Source of the DNA: Hymenobacter nitidus
GTDB lineage: Bacteria > Bacteroidota > Bacteroidia > Cytophagales > Hymenobacteraceae
Reading direction: 5' to 3'
Assembly (NCBI RefSeq): GCF_020447315.1
Contig: NZ_JAJADQ010000012.1
Span: 124,001-188,000 of the forward strand
Length of the DNA: 64,000 nt
A program made the position numbers and the translations under genes. Below the pieces are notes generated by a model that was not told where the DNA came from, ran no database searches, and was given only the letters and a program-made list of their open reading frames with translations. Positions 1-6,483 of the stretch are shown here, one piece after another; position 1 is the stretch's first letter; every line of letters begins with the position of its first letter.

Positions 1-1
1 G

Positions 2-46
2 GACGACAACATGAAGGCCAAGGCTAAAACCAAGCCCGGCATGTAA
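2..46 (+). CDS. C-terminal tail of a gene entering from the left edge (partial)
   Basis: The frame ending in TAA at 44-46 reads a Lys-rich tail ending KAKAKTKPGM. A strong hairpin terminator follows 23 bases later, which fits the end of a real plus-strand gene. Only about 14 codons are visible, so no family can be named, and the reading frame itself is inferred from the stop and terminator positions. Confidence 0.35.
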   Translation, partial: DDNMKAKAKTKPGM

Positions 47-69
47 TTCCACGTCGGAACCCTCATTCT

Positions 70-106
70 AAAAAGCCCTTGCTATCCTGTATAGCAGGGG
101 CTTTTT
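70..106 (+). terminator. Rho-independent terminator of the left-edge gene
   Basis: AAAAAGCCC at 70-78 pairs with GGGCTTTTT at 98-106, and TGCTAT/ATAGCA extends the stem inward to a 5-base loop. It ends in a T run on the plus strand. Confidence 0.85.
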
Positions 107-145
107 GGTGGATAAAACTAAGGATGCCATGAGAGCTAAGCGCAG

Positions 146-182
146 AAAAAAGCCCACCCGCATTGTGCAGGTGGGCTTTTTC
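146..182 (-). terminator. Terminator downstream of the uvsE operon
   Basis: AAAAAAGCCCACC and GGTGGGCTTTTT form a GC-rich stem with A/T runs on both sides. It lies just beyond the stop of the minus-strand gene ending at 198. Confidence 0.85.
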
Positions 183-197
183 CGTGGAGGCTGCCGC

Positions 198-554
198 TTA
201 CGCCGGTTGGCCCTGCAGCTCCGTGCCCAGCCGCAGCAGCAGGTCGCCGATGGAGCGGACATCGGCTTGCTGGTCGGCCGTGGCCTGGAAGGCAAACTGC
301 GTGGTCTGGGAACCCAGCAAGCTCAGGGCGCGGCCCACGGCCGGACCATCAATCTTGGGGGCCGTTAGTAAGGACTGCAGGTTGCCTATTTCGCGGGCTA
401 TGTCCTGCAGGGCCGGAATGCCGCTCTGCAGAAACTCTTGCTGCCAGGCTTCGGTATTGTCCATGGCCGCGCTGAGCGGAATGCTGGTGAGGCCTTTTTT
501 CAGGGCCTGAATCGTATCGGCCAGATGGTTCTGGGGAAGGGTGTCATTTGCCAT
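198..554 (-). CDS. Hypothetical 118-aa protein, second gene of the uvsE unit
   Basis: I do not recognise this protein. It is 118 residues, has no signal peptide or membrane segment, and is predicted mostly helical, with Leu/Gln-rich stretches around residues 12-22, 52-65 and 95-112. It starts 36 bases after the stop of uvsE on the same strand and is followed at once by a terminator, so the two are probably co-transcribed. That position suggests, but does not show, a link to DNA repair or the UV response. No cysteine cluster or catalytic signature is visible. Confidence 0.7.
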   Translation of the reverse strand: MANDTLPQNHLADTIQALKKGLTSIPLSAAMDNTEAWQQEFLQSGIPALQDIAREIGNLQSLLTAPKIDGPAVGRALSLLGSQTTQFAFQATADQQADVRSIGDLLLRLGTELQGQPA

Positions 555-590
555 TGAGGAGAGTAAATACTGTGGAAAGTTTGAGTGGGT

Positions 591-1505
591 TCAGGACAGG
601 GTAGCGGCTTCGGCGGCTACCAGCTGCAGCTCACGCAGCACGCTCACGGCCCGGCAGGCGCTGGCCTCCTTGTCCTTTATTTCGAGCATGATATCGACGT
701 CGAGGCCGTGCAGGTGGGTTAGGAACTCGCGGAACAGGTCTTCCTCCAGCGTGCTGGTGTGCTTGCCTTTCCGCTCGCCTAGCTGCTGCGAGCTGTAGTC
801 CATCATCATCACACCGTCGCGCTCGGGGTGCCAGGTGCCGGCCGCCAAGCGCAGGGCCTCGGCCATCGACTCGCCGTGGTTGAGGCACTCGTGGTGAAAG
901 TTGTCAAACAGAATCGGGATGCCCACGGCCTCATGTACCCGCAGACAGTCGCGCAGGCTGAACAGGCGGTCATCGTTTTCAATCACCAGCCGCCGCTGCA
1001 CTTCCGTAGGCAACTCGCGGTAGGTGGCAATAAAGCGGCTGATGGCCAGGTCCCGGTCGCCGTAGAGGCCCCCGACGTGAATCTGGAGCTTGGCCGTGCT
1101 GTCGAGCTCCATCAAATCCAGCATCGAGCCCTGATACACTAGCTCGGCCACGCTGCGCTGCACAATATCCTCGCTGGGCGAGTTGAGCACCACAAACTGG
1201 TCGGGGTGAAACGAGATGCGCATGTGCTGGGCCTTCACGTAGTCGCCGATGGCGCGAAACTCGGCGGCAAAGCGCGTCTGCCACGGGAAGGTGTTGATGG
1301 GGTGGGAACCAAAGGGCACGATGCCCGAGCTGATGCGGAAAAAGCGCAGCCCGTGCGCCACATTGTACTCCAGAATGCGCTGCAGACACAGCAGGTTGCC
1401 AGCCACGGCCAGCTCTACCCGCTCATCGGAGTAGGAAGCCAGCCGAAACGTGGCCGACGAGGTGCAATCCAGGGATTCATTGACGCAGGGATATCCGATT
1501 CTCAT
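591..1505 (-). CDS. uvsE: UV DNA damage endonuclease (UvdE/UvsE)
   Basis: UvsE is a TIM-barrel, metal-dependent endonuclease that nicks DNA 5' of UV photoproducts (pyrimidine dimers and 6-4 products) and starts an alternative excision repair. The 304-residue protein has the family's N-terminal MRIGYPCVN motif. It also has a full set of candidate metal ligands in the order known for the Thermus enzyme: H68, H100 (SFHPDQ), H143, E176 (VIENDD), D201, H204, H226, H249 and E275. Length is normal and nothing is truncated. The start at 1505 is the natural family start. It is the first gene of a two-gene unit with the small protein ending at 198. Confidence 0.95.
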   Translation of the reverse strand: MRIGYPCVNESLDCTSSATFRLASYSDERVELAVAGNLLCLQRILEYNVAHGLRFFRISSGIVPFGSHPINTFPWQTRFAAEFRAIGDYVKAQHMRISFHPDQFVVLNSPSEDIVQRSVAELVYQGSMLDLMELDSTAKLQIHVGGLYGDRDLAISRFIATYRELPTEVQRRLVIENDDRLFSLRDCLRVHEAVGIPILFDNFHHECLNHGESMAEALRLAAGTWHPERDGVMMMDYSSQQLGERKGKHTSTLEEDLFREFLTHLHGLDVDIMLEIKDKEASACRAVSVLRELQLVAAEAATLS

Positions 1506-1548
1506 ACCCTGGGTTTACGACGGGGCAGAAGTGAAGTTGTGAAGGATT

Positions 1549-1667
1549 AATGTGCTGAAGTGCTAATGTGGATAATGTGTTGAAATGTGAAAATGTGTCC
1601 TGCGGGTGCTTCGGCTGCGCCTCGCAAGGACACGAGCACATTACCCACAGCAGCACTTCAGCACATT
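1549..1667. repeat. Nested inverted repeat with AATGTG-rich arms
   Basis: A perfect 16-bp outer arm, AATGTGCTGAAGTGCT (1549-1564), is inverted at 1652-1667. The left arm continues as degenerate AATGTG words. Inside lies a second hairpin, GTGTCC at 1595-1600 against GGACAC at 1628-1633, with the CTCGCAAGGACAC core seen again at 26664. The right arm ends 2 bases from the stop of the gene ending at 1670. Confidence 0.75.
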
Positions 1668-1669
1668 CC

Positions 1670-2350
1670 TCATTCGTAGCCGGTGTTATCCTTGAAGTTC
1701 TTGTTGTATTTCTGGCGGGCTTTTTCGGCCTGGATGGCTTTTTCCTGGGCCTGAATCTCCTCCATCTTACGGCGCTGCTGGCCCTCGCGCGAAAACTGGT
1801 CGTAGATCAGGCTAATTGGGCTGGCCAGTGTCGGGACGGGCATGCGGGGCGCAATGGTATCGACCGGGAACAGGGGCTTGGGCGGGGGCGCCCTTCGCAC
1901 GGCATTGGCCGGCGGGGTAGGGCGGCGCACGTTGCGCAAGGCCCGGTTAATCACGGCCCGGTCGGGGCGGCCCTCCTGAATGCGCACTTCGCCCAGCTGG
2001 ATACTGTCGCGCACCATGTAAATCTGCACCACAATCTGGGCTAGGCCGGTGCGGCCCAGCGGCAGGCGCTGGGGCTTGAAGCCCACGGCCCGGAACACAA
2101 GCGTATCGGTGTTGGACACGCTGATGCTGAAGTCGCCTTCGCCGTTGGCTACGGCGCCGCGGTTGGTGCCTTGCACAAGCACTGCGGCCCCGGGAATCGG
2201 CTGCCGGCCCTTTGCCTCCGACACGGTGCCGGTGACGCGCACCTGCGCCGCTGCCGAGCCGACCAGCAGCCACAACGCTACCAGCAGGGAAAGCACCCGC
2301 TTGGGGTGGATAGAATGACGTAATCGAACCAAATTATTCACAAAGCACAA
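1670..2350 (-). CDS. Exported carboxypeptidase-like regulatory-domain protein
   Basis: This is a 226-residue secreted protein. It has a long basic N-terminus and hydrophobic signal (about residues 18-36, ending SAAAQ). Residues 37-115 form a CarboxypepD_reg-like (beta-sandwich) domain of the kind that introduces TonB receptors (VTGTVSEAKGRQPIPGAAVLV, GEGDFSISV). The second half is Pro/Arg-rich (residues 125-160), and the end is a charged helix rich in Gln, Glu and Lys. No receptor barrel follows, so it stands alone, probably in the periplasm or at the outer membrane. Function is unknown. A TATTTTTG promoter lies 39 bases upstream. Confidence 0.75.
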   Translation of the reverse strand: MCFVNNLVRLRHSIHPKRVLSLLVALWLLVGSAAAQVRVTGTVSEAKGRQPIPGAAVLVQGTNRGAVANGEGDFSISVSNTDTLVFRAVGFKPQRLPLGRTGLAQIVVQIYMVRDSIQLGEVRIQEGRPDRAVINRALRNVRRPTPPANAVRRAPPPKPLFPVDTIAPRMPVPTLASPISLIYDQFSREGQQRRKMEEIQAQEKAIQAEKARQKYNKNFKDNTGYE

Positions 2351-2388
2351 ACAAGGGAAAACTGCCGCGAAGCAGCCAACTACTGAGC

Positions 2389-2396
2389 CAAAAATA
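2389..2396 (-). promoter_or_regulatory. Bacteroidota -7 promoter element for the gene starting at 2350
   Basis: On the minus strand this reads TATTTTTG, matching TAnnTTTG. A TTC triplet sits 19 bases upstream where the -33 TTG is expected. It lies 39 bases from the start codon. Confidence 0.45.
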
Positions 2397-2644
2397 CCCG
2401 CTACCGTTGCAGCCGGAAGCGCTTAGCCAACGAAAAGTTATGCGCAAAGGTGCATCCTGAAACCGGATGCCGACCTGCCGCCGCTACTTTCTGCCATTCA
2501 TGCAACCCAGTCCGGAATATGTTCTAGGCTGTGCGGACGGTAAACCACCAGAGCTTCATGTGTCGACCAGCAAAAGACATGACGCGCAATGAAGCCGAAG
2601 AGCAGCATTTTCACTTGCTGTCCACACAGATACTGGTACAACAG

Positions 2645-2673
2645 AAAAGCCCGGTCTGGTAGACCGGGCTTTT
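2645..2673 (-). terminator. Terminator of the lipoprotein gene ending at 2700
   Basis: AAAAGCCCGGTCT and AGACCGGGCTTTT are perfect 13-bp arms around a 3-base loop. Confidence 0.88.
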
Positions 2674-2699
2674 CAATAAGGGGCGCTAAACCGCAACGA

Positions 2700-3368
2700 C
2701 TACTCTGTTTTGGTCTTGTTGCCGTCGGCGTCTTTCACCTTCATCTTGCCGTCTTCCTTCACTTTCAGCTTGCTGCCGTCGGAGCCCTTGGCTTTAAGCT
2801 TTTCAACCTGCGTGCCGCCCATCTGGGTGCTGGCCGCGGCCGAGTTGTCGGTTGAGGTGGTCGTGGAGGTTTCCGTGGTGGTGCTCATATCGGCTGTAGT
2901 GCTCATATCCGCCGAAGATGACATAGCCGAGTTGTCGTCCATGTAATTCGACTCGTCGTAGGCCGAGCGGTTGGTTTCGTAAGCCTGGTACTGGGTGGGC
3001 TCGGTGAAGATGGTCTTGAACTCCGAGTCGGTTTCCATGTTGGCCTCACGCATGGCGGCGGCCATGCCCGTGGTGTCTGAGGTATACTGGTTGCGCAGCT
3101 CGGCCAAACGGCGCGAGCGGTTGTAGTAGGCCGTGCGCACCCGCGACACCGTGGCTGTATCCTCGATTTTCATGTCCGAAGCCATTTTGGTGGCAATGGT
3201 ATTGGCGCGGTTCCGGTACTGAGTGTCCATGTCGCCGGTGTTCATGGCGGTGCCCGCCGAGCCGTCGGTGGTGATGGTGGTATCGGTCGTTTCGGTGGTT
3301 TTTTCCTGCGAGCAGGAGGCCATGGTCAGTGCAGCGGCACACGACAACAGCAAAAGTGAATTTTTCAT
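2700..3368 (-). CDS. Low-complexity lipoprotein
   Basis: This 222-residue lipoprotein has a signal peptide with a lipobox ending at Cys19 (LTMASC). It has three compositional zones. A Thr/Asp-rich linker covers residues 22-45. A helical middle covers residues 50-125 and is rich in Arg, Tyr, Glu and Thr. A Ser/Thr/Asp stretch of DMSTT-type words covers about residues 145-180. The final 40 residues are Lys/Asp/Gly-rich, built from KLKxKxxDGxK units. It is likely anchored in a cell membrane facing the periplasm or surface. No enzymatic motif is visible and I do not recognise a named family. Confidence 0.75.
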   Translation of the reverse strand: MKNSLLLLSCAAALTMASCSQEKTTETTDTTITTDGSAGTAMNTGDMDTQYRNRANTIATKMASDMKIEDTATVSRVRTAYYNRSRRLAELRNQYTSDTTGMAAAMREANMETDSEFKTIFTEPTQYQAYETNRSAYDESNYMDDNSAMSSSADMSTTADMSTTTETSTTTSTDNSAAASTQMGGTQVEKLKAKGSDGSKLKVKEDGKMKVKDADGNKTKTE

Positions 3369-3463
3369 GGTCTAGAGAGTCGGTTGTGAGAGAAATCAGA
3401 AACTGATGCGGCATATACGCTCCTCCAAACTCCTCGGTTACTGCCAGGTAAACTAGGGAAATA

Positions 3464-3498
3464 AAAAAAGCGACTAGGAATAATCCTAGCCGCTTTTT
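3464..3498 (-). terminator. Terminator of the metallophosphoesterase gene
   Basis: AAAAAAGCG and CGCTTTTT flank CTAGGAT/ATCCTAG, giving a stem with one mismatch, 22 bases past the stop of the minus-strand gene ending at 3520. Confidence 0.85.
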
Positions 3499-3519
3499 CT
3501 CCGGAAATAAATTGTTCTG

Positions 3520-4779
3520 CTACGCCCGGCGCAGCTCAAATACGGTGATTTCGGGCAGGAAACCCACCCGGCCGGGGTAGCCGATAAAGCCCAGCCCGGT
3601 ATTCACGTACAGGTGCTGCTTGCCCTTGGAATAGAGGCCCGCCCACTGCTTGTACACGTACTGCACCGGGCTCCACTTCAGAAACGACAGGTTGACGCCG
3701 AACTGCATGCCGTGGGTGTGGCCCGAGAGCGTAAGGTCGATGTCGGGGTATTCTAGCACCTGGGCTTCCCAGTGCGAGGGGTCGTGGCTGAGCAGGATTT
3801 TGAACGGGGCGTCGCCGCTGCCGGCGTGGGCCTGAGCCAGGTTGCCGTACTTGGGAAAGCGCATCTGGGCCCCCCAGTTCTGCACGCCCAGCACCGCTAT
3901 TTTCTCGCCGTTGCGCTCAATCGTGTGGCTTTCGTCCATCATCAGCTTCCAGCCGATTTTGGCGTGGTTCTGCTTGATGCGGTCCAGGTTGGCCTGCTTG
4001 GCCGCCGGCCCGCCCAGGTCGGTCCAGTCCACGTAGTCGGCGTAGTCGTGGTTGCCCAGGACCGAGTATATCGGCAGCTTCGACTGAATCTTGGCCAGCG
4101 TCTCGATGTGGGGCTCCACTTCCGTGGCCACGTTATTCACCAGGTCACCAGTCATGAAGACCAGGTCGGCCTGCTGCTTGTTGATCAGGGCCACGGCGCG
4201 CTCCAGCGGCTCGGGGTCGGCGTTGAAGCTGCCGGTGTGCAGATCCGAAATCTGGAGCAGCTTGAAGCCGTCGAACGAGGCGGGCAGGTTCGGGAAATTG
4301 AGCACGACGCGCTTCACCTGGTAATCGGTAGCGCCCTTTATCATGCCCCAGATCAGGGCCGCGAACGGAATGCCGCCCGCCACCAGGGCCATGCGGTTCA
4401 GAAACTGGCTGCGCGAAATGCCGGGCCCGCCGTTGCCGAGCGGGTCGGGCTTGGCGCCAAACTTGGAGGCCATGAAGCGCACCAGCCGGCCCGCGTCATC
4501 GACGAGCAGAAACAGCACAACCACCAGCTTCGAGACAAACAGCACCATAATGGCGCTGGTCAGGTAGGTGCGCGTCAGGGTGGGCGGCGTGCCCCGCATG
4601 GCGGCCATCCACAGAATGCCGAGCAGGGAAATGATGGTGAGCAGCCAGTAGCCGATGGTAATGAAACGCTGGGTAGCCGCCGAAGCGCCCTGGCTGACGG
4701 TGCGCACGGCCTGAAACACGTACCAGTCGACACCCAATAAAAGCACGACAAACAGCGCGCTGGTGATGATTCTTTGCAT
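3520..4779 (-). CDS. Membrane-anchored metallophosphoesterase (calcineurin-like, YkuE type)
   Basis: The protein has 419 residues. Four hydrophobic segments (about 4-20, 38-60, 72-93, 131-147) precede a calcineurin-like phosphoesterase domain from residue 170. The dimetal signature is complete: D179-x-H181 (ISDLHTG), G-D212 (TGDLVNN), GNHD at 242-245, H332 (LSHDPSHW) and GHTH at 353-356. Family members hydrolyse phosphoesters with a dimetal centre; YkuE-type members act on membrane or cell-wall substrates. The substrate here is not evident. The gene is divergent from radC, and their start regions are only about 115 bases apart. Confidence 0.9.
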   Translation of the reverse strand: MQRIITSALFVVLLLGVDWYVFQAVRTVSQGASAATQRFITIGYWLLTIISLLGILWMAAMRGTPPTLTRTYLTSAIMVLFVSKLVVVLFLLVDDAGRLVRFMASKFGAKPDPLGNGGPGISRSQFLNRMALVAGGIPFAALIWGMIKGATDYQVKRVVLNFPNLPASFDGFKLLQISDLHTGSFNADPEPLERAVALINKQQADLVFMTGDLVNNVATEVEPHIETLAKIQSKLPIYSVLGNHDYADYVDWTDLGGPAAKQANLDRIKQNHAKIGWKLMMDESHTIERNGEKIAVLGVQNWGAQMRFPKYGNLAQAHAGSGDAPFKILLSHDPSHWEAQVLEYPDIDLTLSGHTHGMQFGVNLSFLKWSPVQYVYKQWAGLYSKGKQHLYVNTGLGFIGYPGRVGFLPEITVFELRRA

Positions 4780-4894
4780 AATGAAAGGAGAAACTGCCGC
4801 GGAGCACCGAAGGTTTGGCTGCCGCTGCCTACTTTACCAGACGAATTACGCCTCGTTATACTTTATCCGTTACGCTCTACAACACCAATACCAG

Positions 4895-5638
4895 ATGGAA
4901 TCGTTTGACAATCTGTCCGAAGAATCAATTACCCCCGTTATGTACCAGACCCCGACCAGCTTCAGCATCAAGAGCTGGGCCGAGGAAGACCGACCCCGCG
5001 AAAAGCTTATGCAGAAGGGCCGCACAGCCCTTTCCGACGCCGAATTGATGGCCATTCTGCTCGGTTCGGGTACGGCCAAGCTCTCGGCCGTAGACGTGGC
5101 CAAGCTGATTCTGGCGGCCGTTAAGAATGATCTGAACGAATTGGCGCGCTTGTCGATAAAGGATCTGATGCGCCATAAAGGCATAGGCGAGGCCAAGGCC
5201 ATTACCATCGTGGCGGCTCTGGAGCTGGGCCGCCGCCGCAAGGAAACGGCCGCCGCGGCCCGCACCACCATCACCAGCTCCCTCGACATCTACAACCTGG
5301 TGCGGCCCAACCTGCAGGATCTGCCCCACGAGGAGTTCTGGGTGATCCTATTGAACCGGGCCAACGTGGTGATGCGCAAAACCGCCGTCAGCAGCGGGGG
5401 CGTGGCCGGCACCGTGGCCGACCCCAAGATGATTTTCAAGGAAGCCCTGGAGCAGCTGGCCAGCAGCATTATCCTGGTGCACAACCACCCCAGCGGCAAC
5501 CGCCAGCCCTCGGCCGCCGACATTGCCCTGACCCGTAAGCTGAAGGAAGGCGGGCAGTTTCTGGATCTGCCTATTCTGGACCACCTCATCTACACCGACC
5601 ACGGCTACTACAGCTTCGCCGACGAAAACATCCTGTAG
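4895..5638 (+). CDS. radC: RadC family JAB/MPN-domain protein
   Basis: RadC proteins combine an N-terminal helix-hairpin-helix domain (here about residues 90-115, MRHKGIGEAKA) with a C-terminal JAMM metalloprotease-like domain. The JAMM ligands are present as H196-x-H198-x10-D209 in HNHPSGNRQPSAAD. Despite the historical name, a role in recombinational repair is unproven. The frame is open back to 4763, but that would overlap the divergent gene. ATG at 4895 (MESFDN) or 4940 (MYQTPT) fits the family length (247 or 232 residues); I chose 4895. Confidence 0.9.
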   Translation: MESFDNLSEESITPVMYQTPTSFSIKSWAEEDRPREKLMQKGRTALSDAELMAILLGSGTAKLSAVDVAKLILAAVKNDLNELARLSIKDLMRHKGIGEAKAITIVAALELGRRRKETAAAARTTITSSLDIYNLVRPNLQDLPHEEFWVILLNRANVVMRKTAVSSGGVAGTVADPKMIFKEALEQLASSIILVHNHPSGNRQPSAADIALTRKLKEGGQFLDLPILDHLIYTDHGYYSFADENIL

Positions 5639-5700
5639 AGCAAGCAGGCTCGTCTGATGCGGCAGGTGTGGGCAACGCGGCAGCTTTGCCCGCGAGGCGC

Positions 5701-5708
5701 TACTTTTG
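5701..5708 (+). promoter_or_regulatory. Bacteroidota -7 promoter for the DUF1684 gene
   Basis: TACTTTTG matches TAnnTTTG and lies 8 bases before the chosen ATG at 5717, implying a very short leader. No clear -33 element is seen. Confidence 0.45.
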
Positions 5709-5716
5709 CCCTTACT

Positions 5717-6358
5717 ATGCGCATCAACCCCAAAATTTTCATTGGCCTGGGCTTCCTGCTCATCCTTGCCTACTTCCTGCAGGATATTGTGCTGGGCCAC
5801 GACCAGTACGCCACCGGCATTCAGAAAGCCCGCACCGAGAAAAACAACTCGTTCCGGCGCGCCAAAGACTCGCCCCTGAACGCCGAGCAGCGCGACCATT
5901 TCGACTCGCTGCGCTACTACGCCCCCGATAAGGCGTTCCGTATTACGGCCAAACTGGAGCGTTTTGCCACCCCCGATACCATCGCCATACCGCTCACCGA
6001 TGGCAAAGCCGACCAGTACCTGCGCTGGGGCAAGGCCACGTTTGAGCTCAATCAGCAACCCCAGCAGCTAGTCTTGCTGCTAAAGGTCAACGATGACAAG
6101 CCCGAGCTGTTCGTGCCCTTCACCGACAAAACCAACGGCTTCGACACCTACGGCGGGGGCCGCTACCTCGATATTGCCCTGCCGGCCGAGAAGGACAAGC
6201 AAGTAGTGCTCGACTTCAACGCGGCCTATAACCCGTTCTGCGCCTACAACAACGAGTATGCCTGCCCCGTGCCGCCCGCCGATAACCGCCTGGTGGTGCC
6301 CGTGCCGGCCGGGGAAAAAAGCTTTCCGGAAATCGACCATACCGGTCATTCACACTAG
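5717..6358 (+). CDS. DUF1684 protein, N-terminally anchored
   Basis: The protein has 213 residues. It has one hydrophobic segment (residues 5-25), then a DUF1684 domain. The family marks are KDSPLNAEQRDHFDSLRYY near residue 52 and the closing motif NPFCAYNNEYACPVPPADN with two cysteines. DUF1684 proteins are beta-rich and of unknown biochemical role. The frame is open to 5657, but the ATG at 5717 follows the promoter-like TACTTTTG and gives a clean signal anchor. A His-containing tail (DHTGHSH) ends the protein. Confidence 0.85.
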   Translation: MRINPKIFIGLGFLLILAYFLQDIVLGHDQYATGIQKARTEKNNSFRRAKDSPLNAEQRDHFDSLRYYAPDKAFRITAKLERFATPDTIAIPLTDGKADQYLRWGKATFELNQQPQQLVLLLKVNDDKPELFVPFTDKTNGFDTYGGGRYLDIALPAEKDKQVVLDFNAAYNPFCAYNNEYACPVPPADNRLVVPVPAGEKSFPEIDHTGHSH

Positions 6359-6382
6359 CTTTTTGCCGCCCGCCCGAATCCG

Positions 6383-6390
6383 TACCTTTG
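6383..6390 (+). promoter_or_regulatory. Bacteroidota promoter of pheT
   Basis: TACCTTTG matches TAnnTTTG. A TTTTG at 6361-6365, 17 bases upstream, is a candidate -33 box. It predicts a leader of about 85 bases containing the imperfect repeat at 6402-6480. Confidence 0.6.
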
Positions 6391-6401
6391 CCGCTTGGTG
6401 T

Positions 6402-6480
6402 AGTTGATGGCTGATGGGTGATTGTTAATTCATTCAACAAGCCCCAGCAATCAACAAGCAGCCATTAGCAATCAACAACT
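6402..6480 (+). repeat. Imperfect inverted repeat in the pheT leader
   Basis: GTTGATGGCTGATGGGTGAT-type words on the left (6402-6431) face CAATCAACAAGCAGCCATTA-type words on the right (6448-6480). The arms are only loosely complementary. The element ends 3 bases before the pheT ATG. It could fold in the 5' UTR, or be another of the ATG-rich intergenic repeats of this window. Confidence 0.45.
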
Positions 6481-6483
6481 AAG

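Larger units (their letters stand above)
2351..2699. other. Intergenic region between two minus-strand genes
   Basis: These 349 bases hold the minus-strand promoter at 2389-2396 and the terminator at 2645-2673. Between them I see no convincing open frame, RNA gene or repeat. Confidence 0.6.
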
